From contig NZ_JAGFNP010000015.1 in the NCBI RefSeq assembly GCF_017592475.1, forward strand, positions 62,001 through 126,000: 64,000 bases of DNA. The letters run 5' to 3'. Every line of letters starts with the position of its first letter. The stretch's first letter is position 1. The notes below the pieces were generated by a model. That model had not been told where the DNA came from. It searched no databases and saw nothing but the letters and a program-made list of their open reading frames with translations. Below are positions 38,501-46,079 of the stretch, one piece after another. Position numbers and translations under genes: made by a program. This DNA is from Glycomyces niveus (GTDB taxonomy: Bacteria; Actinomycetota; Actinomycetes; Mycobacteriales; Micromonosporaceae).

Positions 38501-38866
38501 CACACCAGCGCCGAGGGCCGGGACCGCGTCTCGTCGTCCCGCCTGTCCGCGTCGGGCGTCGACTCCTCCTACCAGTGGCCGGGTGTCGAGCTCAGCCTGG
38601 TCTCGGACGCACGGTGTCACCAGCTCGCACTGGACCTCCAGGCCGCCGGCGCGCCGGCGCCTGAGATCGGCGCCGACTACGTCGACGGGTACACGGCCGA
38701 ACTCGTGTGGCCCAGGGCGAAAGTGGCGGTCATCAGCACCGACGACCCCGACGACGAGGCCGAGGCGCTCGCCGCCTACCGCGGCGCCGGCTGGGTCGCC
38801 GAACCGTCGGCCGGATGGACGGCAGCAGCACTCCTTGAAACCCTTCGACAGCGAACGGAGCTGTGA
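32501..38866 (+). CDS. Giant DEAD/DEAH helicase with DUF1998-type Cys module (DrmA/DrmB- or DruE-like)
   Basis: 2121 residues. Helicase N lobe: TGTGSGKTES Walker A near 100, DEFHTYDGAQGTD motif II near 224. Helicase C: TLELGIDIGDL near 1018 and QRSGRAGR near 1046. Two zinc-like CxxC clusters follow (near 1330), then F-D-Q-L-P-S-G-T-G-Y and the CTCNEHRACHRCLLAY cluster near 1609 of DUF1998/MZB proteins (YprA group). Residues 1670-1790 carry a D...E...YxxD pattern that could be a PD-(D/E)XK-like nuclease. The last 300 residues are unassigned. DISARM splits helicase (DrmA) and DUF1998 (DrmB) into two proteins; Druantia DruE has them in one. Here they are fused. Confidence 0.83.
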   Translation: MKPSLAALRMRDQVVEYLATTYGMTGESARELEKFLTDPEDGIVKGPFLRLRTPFRPAVPGWESALDWFPEGFTPHRHQANSWARLSSKHHEPQPTIVTTGTGSGKTESFLIPILDHCRRHADSSNSGVKAVFLYPMNALAADQAKRLNELLTSDPRLSGVTAGLYIGDKAEVTYERILTDRRHIQATPPDILITNYKMLDMILQRPIDSALFGPRQLTYIVVDEFHTYDGAQGTDVAMLLRRLNAAVGDRAVCPVATSATLASGEGASDLIREVAEDVFGVPFAPDSVITEDRLESREFIEEPDDDELFNVPSPDEFMALSGDPVDDPAALAELAELVCGKSELTPTELGAKLKRHPLTRVLLDVFADGQVRDLDAVFAAFHRRLVLDSWRSVFRTDPGLASEALARYLALLSVARDPDFPRRPLLKVETHLWLKAIHRVLRRVSHAPRFHWDSDDSLREALVLPAIACRHCGRSGWMALSPEQDPEDLKTDITNIYRATVRKKTKSRLRALITATQAECDAVTADEPHLRALDFAHLRPIDPSVDKAIDAPRPADADRPEGASDAIPVWINLESDAAAREDRCPACNRDNGIRFIGTGAVTLASVVVTELFTRSLEPDLESRKTLAFSDSVQDAAHRAGFLSSRSHSFSLRSHLAKQLPDDAPLGLDEVAAAAIEALPDLKELSAVVPVELHDQPEVKRLLEGTSAGTPAAWRLIADRLAFDTFLEFGLRSRLGRTLETTRTAAAEVSLPDPGLLAGIARDALLTCRGDMPLELPTPELFFEHLRGLLERLRGSGAIKHRWLDQWIGSAGVKQWTIWGGRAPGMPAFPDSISRPEFGLSDEYQKKSFTPLGRKGTWYADWTRRTLGLAEPVAAQYLPRLLGALADSGVIAARTVPGTGTRVFGFTPGHITVTGLSTAAAAESIVACDACDHRLTVVPERRDSWADTHCPRWQCRGRLRPRPAEREDFYRRIYRDKEVFRVLAVDHTGVLTREQRERVEREFQGDGFDDPNVLSATSTLELGIDIGDLSAVILAGLPPAPAGYAQRSGRAGRSTGNALTVTIADRRPRDRHFFADPSLMLDAAISPPGAYLSAVEILKRQYTAFLLDKVGRGELPDVGELPGRASALFGDTGWLTRFAKAALAASHLAGPEFLDLFGDKLSERVAAELRDWFGPGLEKRLECAALDWEERLSHLRDRIKQIDAAAAELTDPDGEDKGELRQLRAEAGGIRRRLGEIGRTPAHNALVELGLLPNYALIDAATVLEATLASIDETSEGDKKYESELREYPRPARQALTEIAPGNTFYARGYQHEIRGLDIGSRTNPAWEEWRICAGCGHARTHDAADLSPCERCGTAMNDNGVLYKVLKPTRTWADDRADDAHISDARDDRLNVYYNTCDTVDIAHVSTGWRHRNAAFGADYAPDALVRRFNLGLLRPDRRASTVFAGKETDVNWFWVCPDCGGTGTDDDPGSKHDALYSPRGGDASREHHRQWCRNRTPNTGHEPIILAHELQTEALRILVPVLTFHQAEKLASFQAALKLGVAAVYKGDPAHLATVTARMPDTGTGDIRNFVVLFDQLPSGTGYLDRLSQPEALHAVLTAARERLDACTCNEHRACHRCLLAYTPQNDYEHVSRGLAVEMLAELLDDWGTEPVSGVHDISLLRLTESELEQRFLDKLRRYADKTEGVRLIDQHKDEAELLITDAEDRPARWKVRLQKRIEGTIPDAEFTRLDAESEIVAFYLDGYAFHASAEHNRLADDAYKRSTLHAHGYRVFAATWDDVETWLDPDAKSPWPPYAPDAHRAANDALRRLGGAPGDLVRSHAWGNPLDLLMSYLKDPDAERWARRAAATVMGMAAKAKQQTMTTSAGVVGAVTAAVSGRDLPAPEAGRIAVLSAVDGNGLPMTICLDARSPERQPLTAIAVLDDSAGAIRDTDAHKRRWKSWLYWSNLLQFLPAQGGDGVQETTSGLREFDPFVLAVCEGTGLLAAYAAAPPIDLGDGHTSAEGRDRVSSSRLSASGVDSSYQWPGVELSLVSDARCHQLALDLQAAGAPAPEIGADYVDGYTAELVWPRAKVAVISTDDPDDEAEALAAYRGAGWVAEPSAGWTAAALLETLRQRTEL

Positions 38867-41031
38867 CCTTGGCCGAACGAGAGAGCGCGTTGCTCACCGT
38901 CGAGAGCAACGCCATCAGGCACCTCGACAGCCTCGACCGCGGCGTCAGGACCCGCTTCGAGGACTTCCAGTCGAAGTTCTGCTGGAACATGCACACGCCG
39001 GGGCTCCGACTCAAGCCCTTGAAAGGGCACAAAGGACTGTGGTCGGCGCGGATCACCGACGACTACCGCGCCATCATGTGCAAGGTCGGGCACGCCCATT
39101 TCGCCCTCATCGCGGTCCTTCCCAGGGGCGAGGTCTACGAGCGCATCGAAGAACGCTGGGACATGCCGGTCAACCGCGTCACCGGCGCGCTCGAAGTCGT
39201 CGACCACTCGGACATCCGCGCCGCCATCTCCGACGCGAAGCGGCCCGTCGAAGCGCCGATGGCACCGGCGGCCGTCAAACCCGAGACCGCGGCGAAGCCC
39301 GGGCTGTTCGACCCCTTCACCACCGCCGAACTGATCGGCCTGGGCGTCGCCGAGCCGCTCATGCCCTCCATCCGGGAGATCCGCACCGACCAGCAGCTCA
39401 TCGACTTCATCGGCGTCGCACCCCGGCTCACCGGCGAGATCCTGTTCGCCCTCAACGACGGGCAGAGCCTGCAACAGGTCGAGGAGCTCGTCACCGCACC
39501 GGTCAAGATCGACGAGCCCGTCGACACCGGCGACCTCCAGACCGCGATCGAGCGGCCCGCCGCCATGGTCACCAGCTCCGACCGCGCCGTCGCCGCGATG
39601 CTCGACGGCGGCTTCGCGGCGTGGCGGGTCTGGCCCCACCCCGCCCAGCGGAAGATCATCGTCCGCAGGTACAACGGCCCGGCTCGGGTCTCAGGCGGCC
39701 CCGGCACCGGCAAGACCGTCGTCGCACTCCACCGGGCCGCGCGCCTCGCCCGCGAGCTCGACCCGTCCGAAGGGCGGATTCTCCTCACCACCTTCACCAA
39801 GAACCTCGCCGCCGATCTCGACACGAAACTGAGCATGCTCGTCGAAGGCGATGAGCGCAAGCACGTCGACGTCGAGCACCTCGACCGCGTCGTCCACCGG
39901 CTCGCGGTCGAAGGCGGCCGCAAACTCGGCAAGCTCCTCGGCGACAAGGAGCTCCGGCAATGGTGGGAAGAACTCCGCCTCGAACGCGGCGAGACCGAGT
40001 TCGACGCCGAGTTCCTCTACGGCGAATGGACCGAGGTCATCTGCGCGCAGCTCCTCACCAGCCGCGCCGAGTACTTCAAAGCCCGCCGCGTCAAGCGCCC
40101 GCGACGGCTGGACCGCGGCAAGCGCGCACTGGTATGGGAGCTCGTCGAGCGGTTCAACGCACGCCTCGCCGAAGAGAACGCCTGGTGCTGGCCGCAACTG
40201 CGGGCGTCAGTGGCGATCGCGGAGGAGAACCGCTCCGCGGGCGGCGGCCATCGGTACCGCCACATCGTCGTCGACGAGGCCCAGGACCTCACCCCCGCCC
40301 ACTGGCGGCTGCTGCGGGCGCTCGCTCCCGAGAGCACCGACGACCTGTTCATCGCCGGCGACACGTTCCAGCGGATCTACGGCCAGCCGGTGACGCTCGG
40401 CAAGCTCGGCGTCAGCATCGTGGGCCGCTCCTCCCGCCTGACACTGAACTACCGCACTACCAGGGAGATCCTGCGGACGGCGCTGGCCATCGAGGCCGAC
40501 GCCGTCGCCGACGACCTGGACGGCGACCTCGACAGCCTGGCGGGATACCGGTCGGTCATGTCCGGCGAGAAGCCGGCGTTCCGCCCGCAGCGCGACGCGG
40601 CGGCGGAACTGGATGAGATCGTCAGGCAGGTGCAGGCCTGGACCGCCGACTGCTCGCCCGGATCGATCGCGGTGACCGCCCCGCGCACCGGCGCGGTCGC
40701 GGACATCATCGCCGCGCTCAACGCCGCGGGCGTCCCGGCCGGGACGCTGAGCAAGGACCGGCAGCTCGGCGAGGACCTCGTCCACGTCGGCACCATGCAC
40801 GGCCTCAAGGGACTCGAGTACCGGTACCTCATCATCAGCGGCATCGGCGCCGACGGATTCCCCTTCCCCTACATCCGGCGCCTCGCCGACACCGACCCGC
40901 AGCGCTACGAGCTCGAACTGGAGAAGGCCCGGAACCTGCTGTTCGTGGCCACCACCCGCGCCCGCGACGAAGTGGTCTTCACCTGGACGGGCGAGCCGAG
41001 TCCGCTGCTGCACCTCGCCGCGGGGGAATGA
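38863..41031 (+). CDS. RelE-like domain fused to UvrD/Rep-type helicase
   Basis: 722 residues, GTG 38863 overlapping the previous TGA. Residues 1-100 (RFEDFQSKF, PLKGHKGLWSARITDDYRAI) resemble a RelE/ParE toxin fold, including the R-I-T-D-D-Y-R motif. A helical linker follows. The SF1 helicase has Walker A GGPGTGKT near 279, DEAQD near 471, QRIYGQP, TMHGLKGLEY (motif V) near 645 and VATTRARDEVV (motif VI) at the end. Lacking UvrD insertion domains of full length, it is a short form. It closes the tightly coupled kinase-to-helicase operon and probably processes the DNA intermediate. Toxin activity is not implied. Confidence 0.85.
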   Translation: MTLAERESALLTVESNAIRHLDSLDRGVRTRFEDFQSKFCWNMHTPGLRLKPLKGHKGLWSARITDDYRAIMCKVGHAHFALIAVLPRGEVYERIEERWDMPVNRVTGALEVVDHSDIRAAISDAKRPVEAPMAPAAVKPETAAKPGLFDPFTTAELIGLGVAEPLMPSIREIRTDQQLIDFIGVAPRLTGEILFALNDGQSLQQVEELVTAPVKIDEPVDTGDLQTAIERPAAMVTSSDRAVAAMLDGGFAAWRVWPHPAQRKIIVRRYNGPARVSGGPGTGKTVVALHRAARLARELDPSEGRILLTTFTKNLAADLDTKLSMLVEGDERKHVDVEHLDRVVHRLAVEGGRKLGKLLGDKELRQWWEELRLERGETEFDAEFLYGEWTEVICAQLLTSRAEYFKARRVKRPRRLDRGKRALVWELVERFNARLAEENAWCWPQLRASVAIAEENRSAGGGHRYRHIVVDEAQDLTPAHWRLLRALAPESTDDLFIAGDTFQRIYGQPVTLGKLGVSIVGRSSRLTLNYRTTREILRTALAIEADAVADDLDGDLDSLAGYRSVMSGEKPAFRPQRDAAAELDEIVRQVQAWTADCSPGSIAVTAPRTGAVADIIAALNAAGVPAGTLSKDRQLGEDLVHVGTMHGLKGLEYRYLIISGIGADGFPFPYIRRLADTDPQRYELELEKARNLLFVATTRARDEVVFTWTGEPSPLLHLAAGE

Positions 41032-41289
41032 TAGAAGCGGCGCCGCCCGCTCCGGCGTCGACCGAAAACCCAAGGGGCCTAAGGAAAGCAAGAAGCCCGG
41101 GACGACCGGCCTAGACACTTCTGCCGTATAGGCGTGTCGCTGGTTGCTTCCCGGGCATTGCTGTGCAAAGGTTTCAGCACGCGTGTATCACGCGCCTTTC
41201 AGTTCCAACCGAATATCACGCGGCGGGCTGCCGCTCCTATCGCCAAACAAGTTCGGCAGCCCGCCCCTAACCCAGAGAGGAAACCTCCC
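41032..41289 (+). promoter_or_regulatory. Structured intergenic region/leader before three small genes
   Basis: Two inverted repeats stand out. GCCCGGGA (41095-41102) pairs with TCCCGGGC (41149-41156), enclosing a smaller GACAC/GTGTC stem. GGCGGGCTGCCG (41222-41233) pairs perfectly with CGGCAGCCCGCC (41254-41265) across 20 bases. The second ends 24 bases before the GTG of the next gene and close to its RBS (GAGAGG), so it could be a leader element or terminator. Confidence 0.45.
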
Positions 41290-41541
41290 GTGGCTTCGTT
41301 CAGCGTACGCTATGACCCCGTCCCCGCCTCGGTCAAAATCGACCTCGAACTCCACCGGCCCTACCGGACCTGGTTCGGTTTCGGCCGCCTGCGCTGCGAA
41401 TGGTGCAACCACAAATGGGGCGCCCACGGCTGCCCGCGCCGCCGCTCCGCCGTCAAGCTGCTCGCAGCCCACATCAAGTCCGACTCTCTCCGAGACGTGC
41501 TCGCCGCGCTCGTCGGATTCTCGTGGGGAGGCGCGGCATGA
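41290..41541 (+). CDS. Small hypothetical protein with Cys-rich centre
   Basis: 83 residues from GTG 41290, with AGAGAGG upstream. The middle reads C-E-W-C-N-H-K-W-G-A-H-G-C, a possible zinc-binding site, flanked by basic residues. It is joined to the next gene by ATG overlap. I recognise no family; small proteins of this look occur in actinomycete integrative elements, but that is only an impression. Confidence 0.5.
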   Translation: MASFSVRYDPVPASVKIDLELHRPYRTWFGFGRLRCEWCNHKWGAHGCPRRRSAVKLLAAHIKSDSLRDVLAALVGFSWGGAA

Positions 41542-41816
41542 ACCCCGAACGCATCGTCCTGGGCCGCTTCACCCTCGAACACCGCCGCATCGAGGTCTAC
41601 CAGCTCTCCGGAGGCTCCACCACCTCCGTCCGCCTGCGCCGCGTCGCACCCGAACCCGCCGTCGACCTCGGCTACATCAACCGGATCGGCTCCCCGTTCG
41701 CCCGGCTCCACCTCTACCGCGCCGAATGGGCGCCCGCCTTGCGCCGCAAGGCGAAAGAACACGCCGCCCAAATCTGGGCCCACGCCGCCCGCCACGAAGC
41801 GGAGGTCGAAGGATGA
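41538..41816 (+). CDS. Small hypothetical protein
   Basis: 92 residues from ATG 41538, overlapping the previous stop. N-terminal half is strand-rich (IVLGRFTLEHRRIEVYQLSG), then GYINRIGSPFARLHLYRAEW and a helical, basic tail. No known motif. Third gene starts inside its stop codon, so the three are one transcript. Confidence 0.5.
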   Translation: MNPERIVLGRFTLEHRRIEVYQLSGGSTTSVRLRRVAPEPAVDLGYINRIGSPFARLHLYRAEWAPALRRKAKEHAAQIWAHAARHEAEVEG

Positions 41817-42109
41817 CCCTCCACTTCATCGACCGCCTCCCGATGATCGGGACCGCCGACATCGACGGCCTCACCCTCACCTACGCCTGGGTCTGGCACC
41901 AGCCATGCCTGCGCATCACCTTCAACGGCCCCGACAACACCCTCCTCGGCCACGTCACCCACTTGGACGGCCTCCCACGCCTCGCCGCCGCCCCCACCGG
42001 GATGCCCTGGCTCAACCAGGCCGCACCCGCCCGCGCCGCCGCCGTCCTCGACCACGCCATCGACATCTGGCGCCGAAAGGAGGACATGTTCAGAACCTGC
42101 AACGGCTGA
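41813..42109 (+). CDS. Small hypothetical protein
   Basis: 98 residues from ATG 41813 (ATGA overlap). Beta-rich first half (TADIDGLTLTYAWVWHQPCLRI) and a helical C-terminus (ARAAAVLDHAIDIWRRKED). No known family. Its stop lies 12 bases from the stop of the convergent HerA-type gene. Confidence 0.5.
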   Translation: MTLHFIDRLPMIGTADIDGLTLTYAWVWHQPCLRITFNGPDNTLLGHVTHLDGLPRLAAAPTGMPWLNQAAPARAAAVLDHAIDIWRRKEDMFRTCNG

Positions 42110-42121
42110 CCCGGAGCGCCC

Positions 42122-45100
42122 TCAGCCCCGCGCCCTCCGCAGCACCTCCTCCTCCGCGAGTGCGGTGCCCGGATGGAAGCTCAGGCACATCGGCACCGCG
42201 GTCTTGCGGAACGGCACGCCCTCACTGGCCACATAGAACTGACCGGCCTTCAGCAGGGCGATATCCGGCACGGCGCCGGACCTCGCCCGGGCGAGCTCGC
42301 GAACCGCCTCGATGTGCGCGACGGTGTTGAGGAAGCCGTAGAACTGGGTGGCGCAGTTGCCGACGAGGTTCGGGTGGATGCCACGCGGCGACTGCGTCGC
42401 GAAGACCAGTCCGAGTCCGTACTTCCTGGCCTGCGAAGCCAGGGCGACCGTGGAATGGGTGCACGGCGTGGACCGGCCCGACGGGGCGAACGTCTGGGCT
42501 TCGTCCATCACATACAGGCCCTGCAACGGCCGGTCCCCGGCCGGATTGCGCTTCACCCAGGAGAACAGGGCCATCTGCAGTTGGTTGACGAAGCCCTGGC
42601 GGTCCTGCTCCTCCGGGAGACCGATGAAGTTGACCACCGAGATGCGGGCGCGCTTGCCGGGGGACGGAGTCAGCAGCGCCGCCGGGTCGAGCGGCTCGCC
42701 GTCGCCGCCGAACAGCGGGTCGTTCTCGCGCACCGCTTCCAGGGTCTGCGCCATGTCGTGGGCGAGCGCCGGGGCCTTCGCGATGGCGCTGGCATCGGCG
42801 GGGAAGTCGTTCAGCAGCCGCAGGTAGTCCTTGATGTCCCCGGTCGGGGTGCGATCGACGAACACCCGGAGCGCCGCCCGGAGCACCGCACGGCACTGTT
42901 CGTCCTTGCTTGTGCTGCCAGCGACTTTTGCGCGGGGTGCCATGACGGCGACCGCTGAGTCGACGGCGAGGCGGAACTCGTCGGGGTCGTCCGCCAGTGC
43001 GGTGAAGTCGGGGAGCGGGCGGAACGAGAGGGGGCGCCCGGTCTGCCGGCCGGGCGTCCACACCACGACCTCGGTCGCTTCGAGGAAGCGTTCGGCCATC
43101 GCGGCGTCACCGTCGTGCCAACTGGGAGGAGGTTCCGGCCAGGGGTCCGCCAAGCGGGCGAGGTCGTTGTTGGGGTCGAGCACGATCACCGAGATGCCTC
43201 TGAGGGCGCACTGCTCGATGAGCCGGCGCAGCTTCGCGGTCTTGCCCGACCCCGAACCGGCGAACACCGCGGTGTGCTTGGCGAGCGCGCTGACCCCGAT
43301 CGCGATCGGGGCCGAGGATTCGGCGTCGAGTCCCAGCAGGAGGGGGGTTTGATGGCTCGGCGGGGCGGGCCCCTCGTCTCCGGACTTCGCGCGCCCGCTC
43401 TGCTTCGGCACGAGCACGGCGCGGACCACTGCGGTCGCGGAGGCCGGCTTGCGGGCCCGAAGCCAGGCGTCGAAGTCGCGATCGCCCTCTTTCCTCATGT
43501 CCTGCAAGGCGGCGAAGATGCGCAGCTCCTTCAAGAGATCGGCGGTGAGGATCCTGCCGCCGTTGCGGCGGAACGTTCGCTCGGTGGCGACGAACGTCGG
43601 CGTCCGGCTCCACTTCTGCGGGCGCAGCAGGACGGCGTTGCGGGGCCCGTTCTGGAAGGTGAGCTCGGCGTCGCCGGCGAGCTTGCGGGCGCGGCTCTGG
43701 ATCGACTTCCAGTGGCTTGAGGTCACCGTGCGGACGGTGAGCTTCTCGACGGTCTCGCTGGTCTCGTCGATCTCGCGGACGAGTCGCACATGCCAGCCGA
43801 GGTAGTCGCTGGAGCCGGGTCTGAAGTGCTCGTTCTTGACCACCTGCCAGTCGTGCTCGGCCCCGGTCTCGATGAGCGCGCAGGTGAAGGCCGTGAAGAG
43901 CAGATCGGGGACGGCGGAGTCCTCGCCGGTCCTGTTGAAGACGTGGTCGACGGTTGCGGTGCCGAGCAGTTCCTTGTATCGGGCGTCGAGCGACGCCAGC
44001 GCGTCCGGCTCGATCGGCTGCGGAGGCGTGATCGGCCTGCCGGTCGCCTCGAAGGTCCCCAGCTCGGCGACCGCTTCCGAGTTGAGGCACTCCTCGACAT
44101 GGTCGCGGATGCGCTGTAGAAGGATCCGCGGGCGGAATTGGCCCGGGGTCTCTTCGAACGCCTCCGGCTTGATCGGCCAGGTGGGGTAGGGGGCCTGGAA
44201 GTCGATCTGCTCGAACGCGATCCGGAGGCGCTCGGCCGCCAGGTCCCGTGCGGCCTCGGCGGAAGGCAAGTCCTTGAACGTGACCTTCGGGTGGAATCGG
44301 TCCTTCGCGGTTCCGGAGGCCCAGATGTCGAATCGTTCCCAGGCGAGGGGCTGACAGGCCAGTACGAGCGCGGCCCGGCGGAGTCCTTGCCGCAGGTCCA
44401 TGAGCCCTTCGCCAAGGTCGGTGAGGAGGTCTCCCCGCGGCGCGATACCGGCGGACTGCTGTTGCGAAGTGCCGTGGTCCGCCTGCTGCACCAGCTCGTC
44501 CACCTGGTCGACACTCACCAGCATCCCCGCGACCGTGGCGATGAGCTGGGAGACGCCGATCGCGACTCGTTGCGGGTCGGGCTCGGCTGCGCCGAGCCTC
44601 CATTCCTTGCGGAATTCGGCGTCGGAATCTGCGGTGGCACTCAGGTACGCGAGTCCGATGTCCTCGGTGTCAGGGTCCCTCGTGTTCGCGAGTGTGAGAG
44701 CGATCGCCGCGCGGCGCGCGTCCGCGCTGAGATGCTCGTACTTCTGGAGCAGGGCCTGGGTGAATTGATTGGTGTCGAGTGGAGTGAGGTTCTTGCCGTT
44801 CATCAGCAACTCGCGGCTCTCCGCGGGCAGGTCGGCGGCGGCGGTGAGCTTGTCGAGCAGGAACAGCCGCTGGCTCGGCGCATGCGCGTGCGGTCTCCCG
44901 AGCGCATCGACGATGCGGAGGCACAGGGTCGGCCAGAAGCCGCGCCCGCGTGAGGGCTCGAAGGCCACGAACACCCCGCCGGACTCCTGGACGTACTGCC
45001 TGCCCCAGCTAAGGGTGTGCGTCTTTCCGGAACCTTTGGGACCCACGATCGGAAGGATCTGAGCGCTGTGCTGCCCGCGCTGCACGACCAAGTCGATGTT

Positions 45101-45244
45101 TGCGCGCAGAACGTCGATGACCTGGCTGTTCACGGCTTCTGAGTGGCCGGGGATCCCGTCCCACAACTGGTCGGTGTTGGGGGTGAGGGTGGAGGAGAGA
45201 ACGAGCCGCAGTTCCCGGAGCGCGGCGAGCTGGTCCGTGGTCAC
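42122..45244 (-). CDS. HerA/FtsK-type ATPase with an additional N-terminal AAA ATPase
   Basis: 1040 residues from GTG 45244, whose GTGA overlaps the stop of the upstream partner gene; the frame runs further upstream but is Arg/His/Pro-rich noise. An N-terminal P-loop GPKGSGKT near 68-75 starts an AAA/ORC-like domain. The second P-loop AGSGSGKTAKLRR near 660 with VIVLDPNNDLARL, and VMDEAQTFAPSG plus FATQSPRGIHPNL near the end, are hallmarks of HerA/VirB4-like DNA pumps. HerA ATPases in defence islands work with NurA-, PLD- or Sir2-type effectors; a PLD nuclease is 3 kb away on the other strand. Confidence 0.8.
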   Translation of the reverse strand: MTTDQLAALRELRLVLSSTLTPNTDQLWDGIPGHSEAVNSQVIDVLRANIDLVVQRGQHSAQILPIVGPKGSGKTHTLSWGRQYVQESGGVFVAFEPSRGRGFWPTLCLRIVDALGRPHAHAPSQRLFLLDKLTAAADLPAESRELLMNGKNLTPLDTNQFTQALLQKYEHLSADARRAAIALTLANTRDPDTEDIGLAYLSATADSDAEFRKEWRLGAAEPDPQRVAIGVSQLIATVAGMLVSVDQVDELVQQADHGTSQQQSAGIAPRGDLLTDLGEGLMDLRQGLRRAALVLACQPLAWERFDIWASGTAKDRFHPKVTFKDLPSAEAARDLAAERLRIAFEQIDFQAPYPTWPIKPEAFEETPGQFRPRILLQRIRDHVEECLNSEAVAELGTFEATGRPITPPQPIEPDALASLDARYKELLGTATVDHVFNRTGEDSAVPDLLFTAFTCALIETGAEHDWQVVKNEHFRPGSSDYLGWHVRLVREIDETSETVEKLTVRTVTSSHWKSIQSRARKLAGDAELTFQNGPRNAVLLRPQKWSRTPTFVATERTFRRNGGRILTADLLKELRIFAALQDMRKEGDRDFDAWLRARKPASATAVVRAVLVPKQSGRAKSGDEGPAPPSHQTPLLLGLDAESSAPIAIGVSALAKHTAVFAGSGSGKTAKLRRLIEQCALRGISVIVLDPNNDLARLADPWPEPPPSWHDGDAAMAERFLEATEVVVWTPGRQTGRPLSFRPLPDFTALADDPDEFRLAVDSAVAVMAPRAKVAGSTSKDEQCRAVLRAALRVFVDRTPTGDIKDYLRLLNDFPADASAIAKAPALAHDMAQTLEAVRENDPLFGGDGEPLDPAALLTPSPGKRARISVVNFIGLPEEQDRQGFVNQLQMALFSWVKRNPAGDRPLQGLYVMDEAQTFAPSGRSTPCTHSTVALASQARKYGLGLVFATQSPRGIHPNLVGNCATQFYGFLNTVAHIEAVRELARARSGAVPDIALLKAGQFYVASEGVPFRKTAVPMCLSFHPGTALAEEEVLRRARG

Positions 45245-45870
45245 AGAGGCCTGCCGATCGCTATGAGGTGGCGGTCCTCGCCTCCGATGCTGATGGCGGC
45301 GGCATGGTCTTCGATGGTGATGCTGCGGCGGTTCTCCTCGGGAATGAGAGTGACGTCCTCGGCGATGTGGAGGTCGTGGATGAGCCGGTCCAGGGAGTCT
45401 CGCTCGACACCGTCGAGTTTCTGGCGGAGATCGGTGAGAGAGACCCATTCCCCTGGTTTGGAGGCGAGCGCGAAATACGCCGTGCTCAGCCCTTCCTTGG
45501 TCGCCGGCTTGGATTCGGTGGGCGGCGTGAGTTGATCGAAGACATCCAGATTGTTGGCGGACAGTATCTCGGCCAGCCGCTGGAACATGCCCTGGCCGAT
45601 GCGGTGGCCTCTGCTCGCGGTCGAGTCGGGGCCGGTCCGAAACGCCGCTCGGCACAGCTCGCGGCCCTCCTCCGTCAATTCGAGATCGAAGGGGGCGTTA
45701 CCGCTCTTGCGGCTGCTGGAGATGTATCCGCTCGCTTCGAGAGTGGTTCTCGGTGTGCCCACGATCGTAATTTGATAGCGCTGCTTGAGCTGAGTGTTCG
45801 AGGCCGATCCGCCGAAACTCGCCAAGGCGATGAGTTTATCAAGTTGATCTTGGTTGAGTTCAGATGGCAT
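45241..45870 (-). CDS. Winged-helix-like partner of the HerA-type ATPase
   Basis: 209 residues from ATG 45870 (MPSELNQDQLDKL). The N-terminus reads like a winged helix with a repeat (SNTQLKQRYQITIVGTPRTTLEASGYI, LELTEEGRELC), and a second similar unit follows (LSTAYFALASKPGEWVSLTDLRQKL). It overlaps the ATPase gene and is transcribed with it from the divergent 45.9-kb promoter region. Likely an adaptor or DNA-binding subunit; no catalytic motif. Confidence 0.6.
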   Translation of the reverse strand: MPSELNQDQLDKLIALASFGGSASNTQLKQRYQITIVGTPRTTLEASGYISSSRKSGNAPFDLELTEEGRELCRAAFRTGPDSTASRGHRIGQGMFQRLAEILSANNLDVFDQLTPPTESKPATKEGLSTAYFALASKPGEWVSLTDLRQKLDGVERDSLDRLIHDLHIAEDVTLIPEENRRSITIEDHAAAISIGGEDRHLIAIGRPL

Positions 45871-46079
45871 GGGGCGTCCAATGCTCGGAGGAGTGGGGGT
45901 ACGAGTCAGTCCGACGGCCACCCATCATACTCAGCCCAGCGGAGTTCCGGAAGTGCCGATTTCGGATCTGATCAAGATCATTTTCATTGGAGCAGAACAG
46001 GGGTTGCCCGATGGCGCACACTGCTTTACAGTGGTGGGTCGAACTTCCTCCCCCATCGAGTCGCGCATGGAGCCCCCTC

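Noticed and set aside
23932..41031. Calling the operon a complete DISARM, BREX, Pgl or Druantia system
   Set aside because: Key members (separate DrmA/DrmB/DrmC, PglZ, BrxC, DruA-D types) are not seen; only individual similarities are supported.
41110..41140. CTGCCGTATAGGC, resembling the stem-loop of type I-F CRISPR repeats
   Set aside because: It occurs once, without spacers, further repeats or cas genes; a short hairpin match by chance.
45245..45655. N-terminal extension of the HerA-type protein
   Set aside because: The extra frame is Arg/His/Pro-rich noise overlapping the partner gene; GTG 45244 in a GTGA overlap is the better start.
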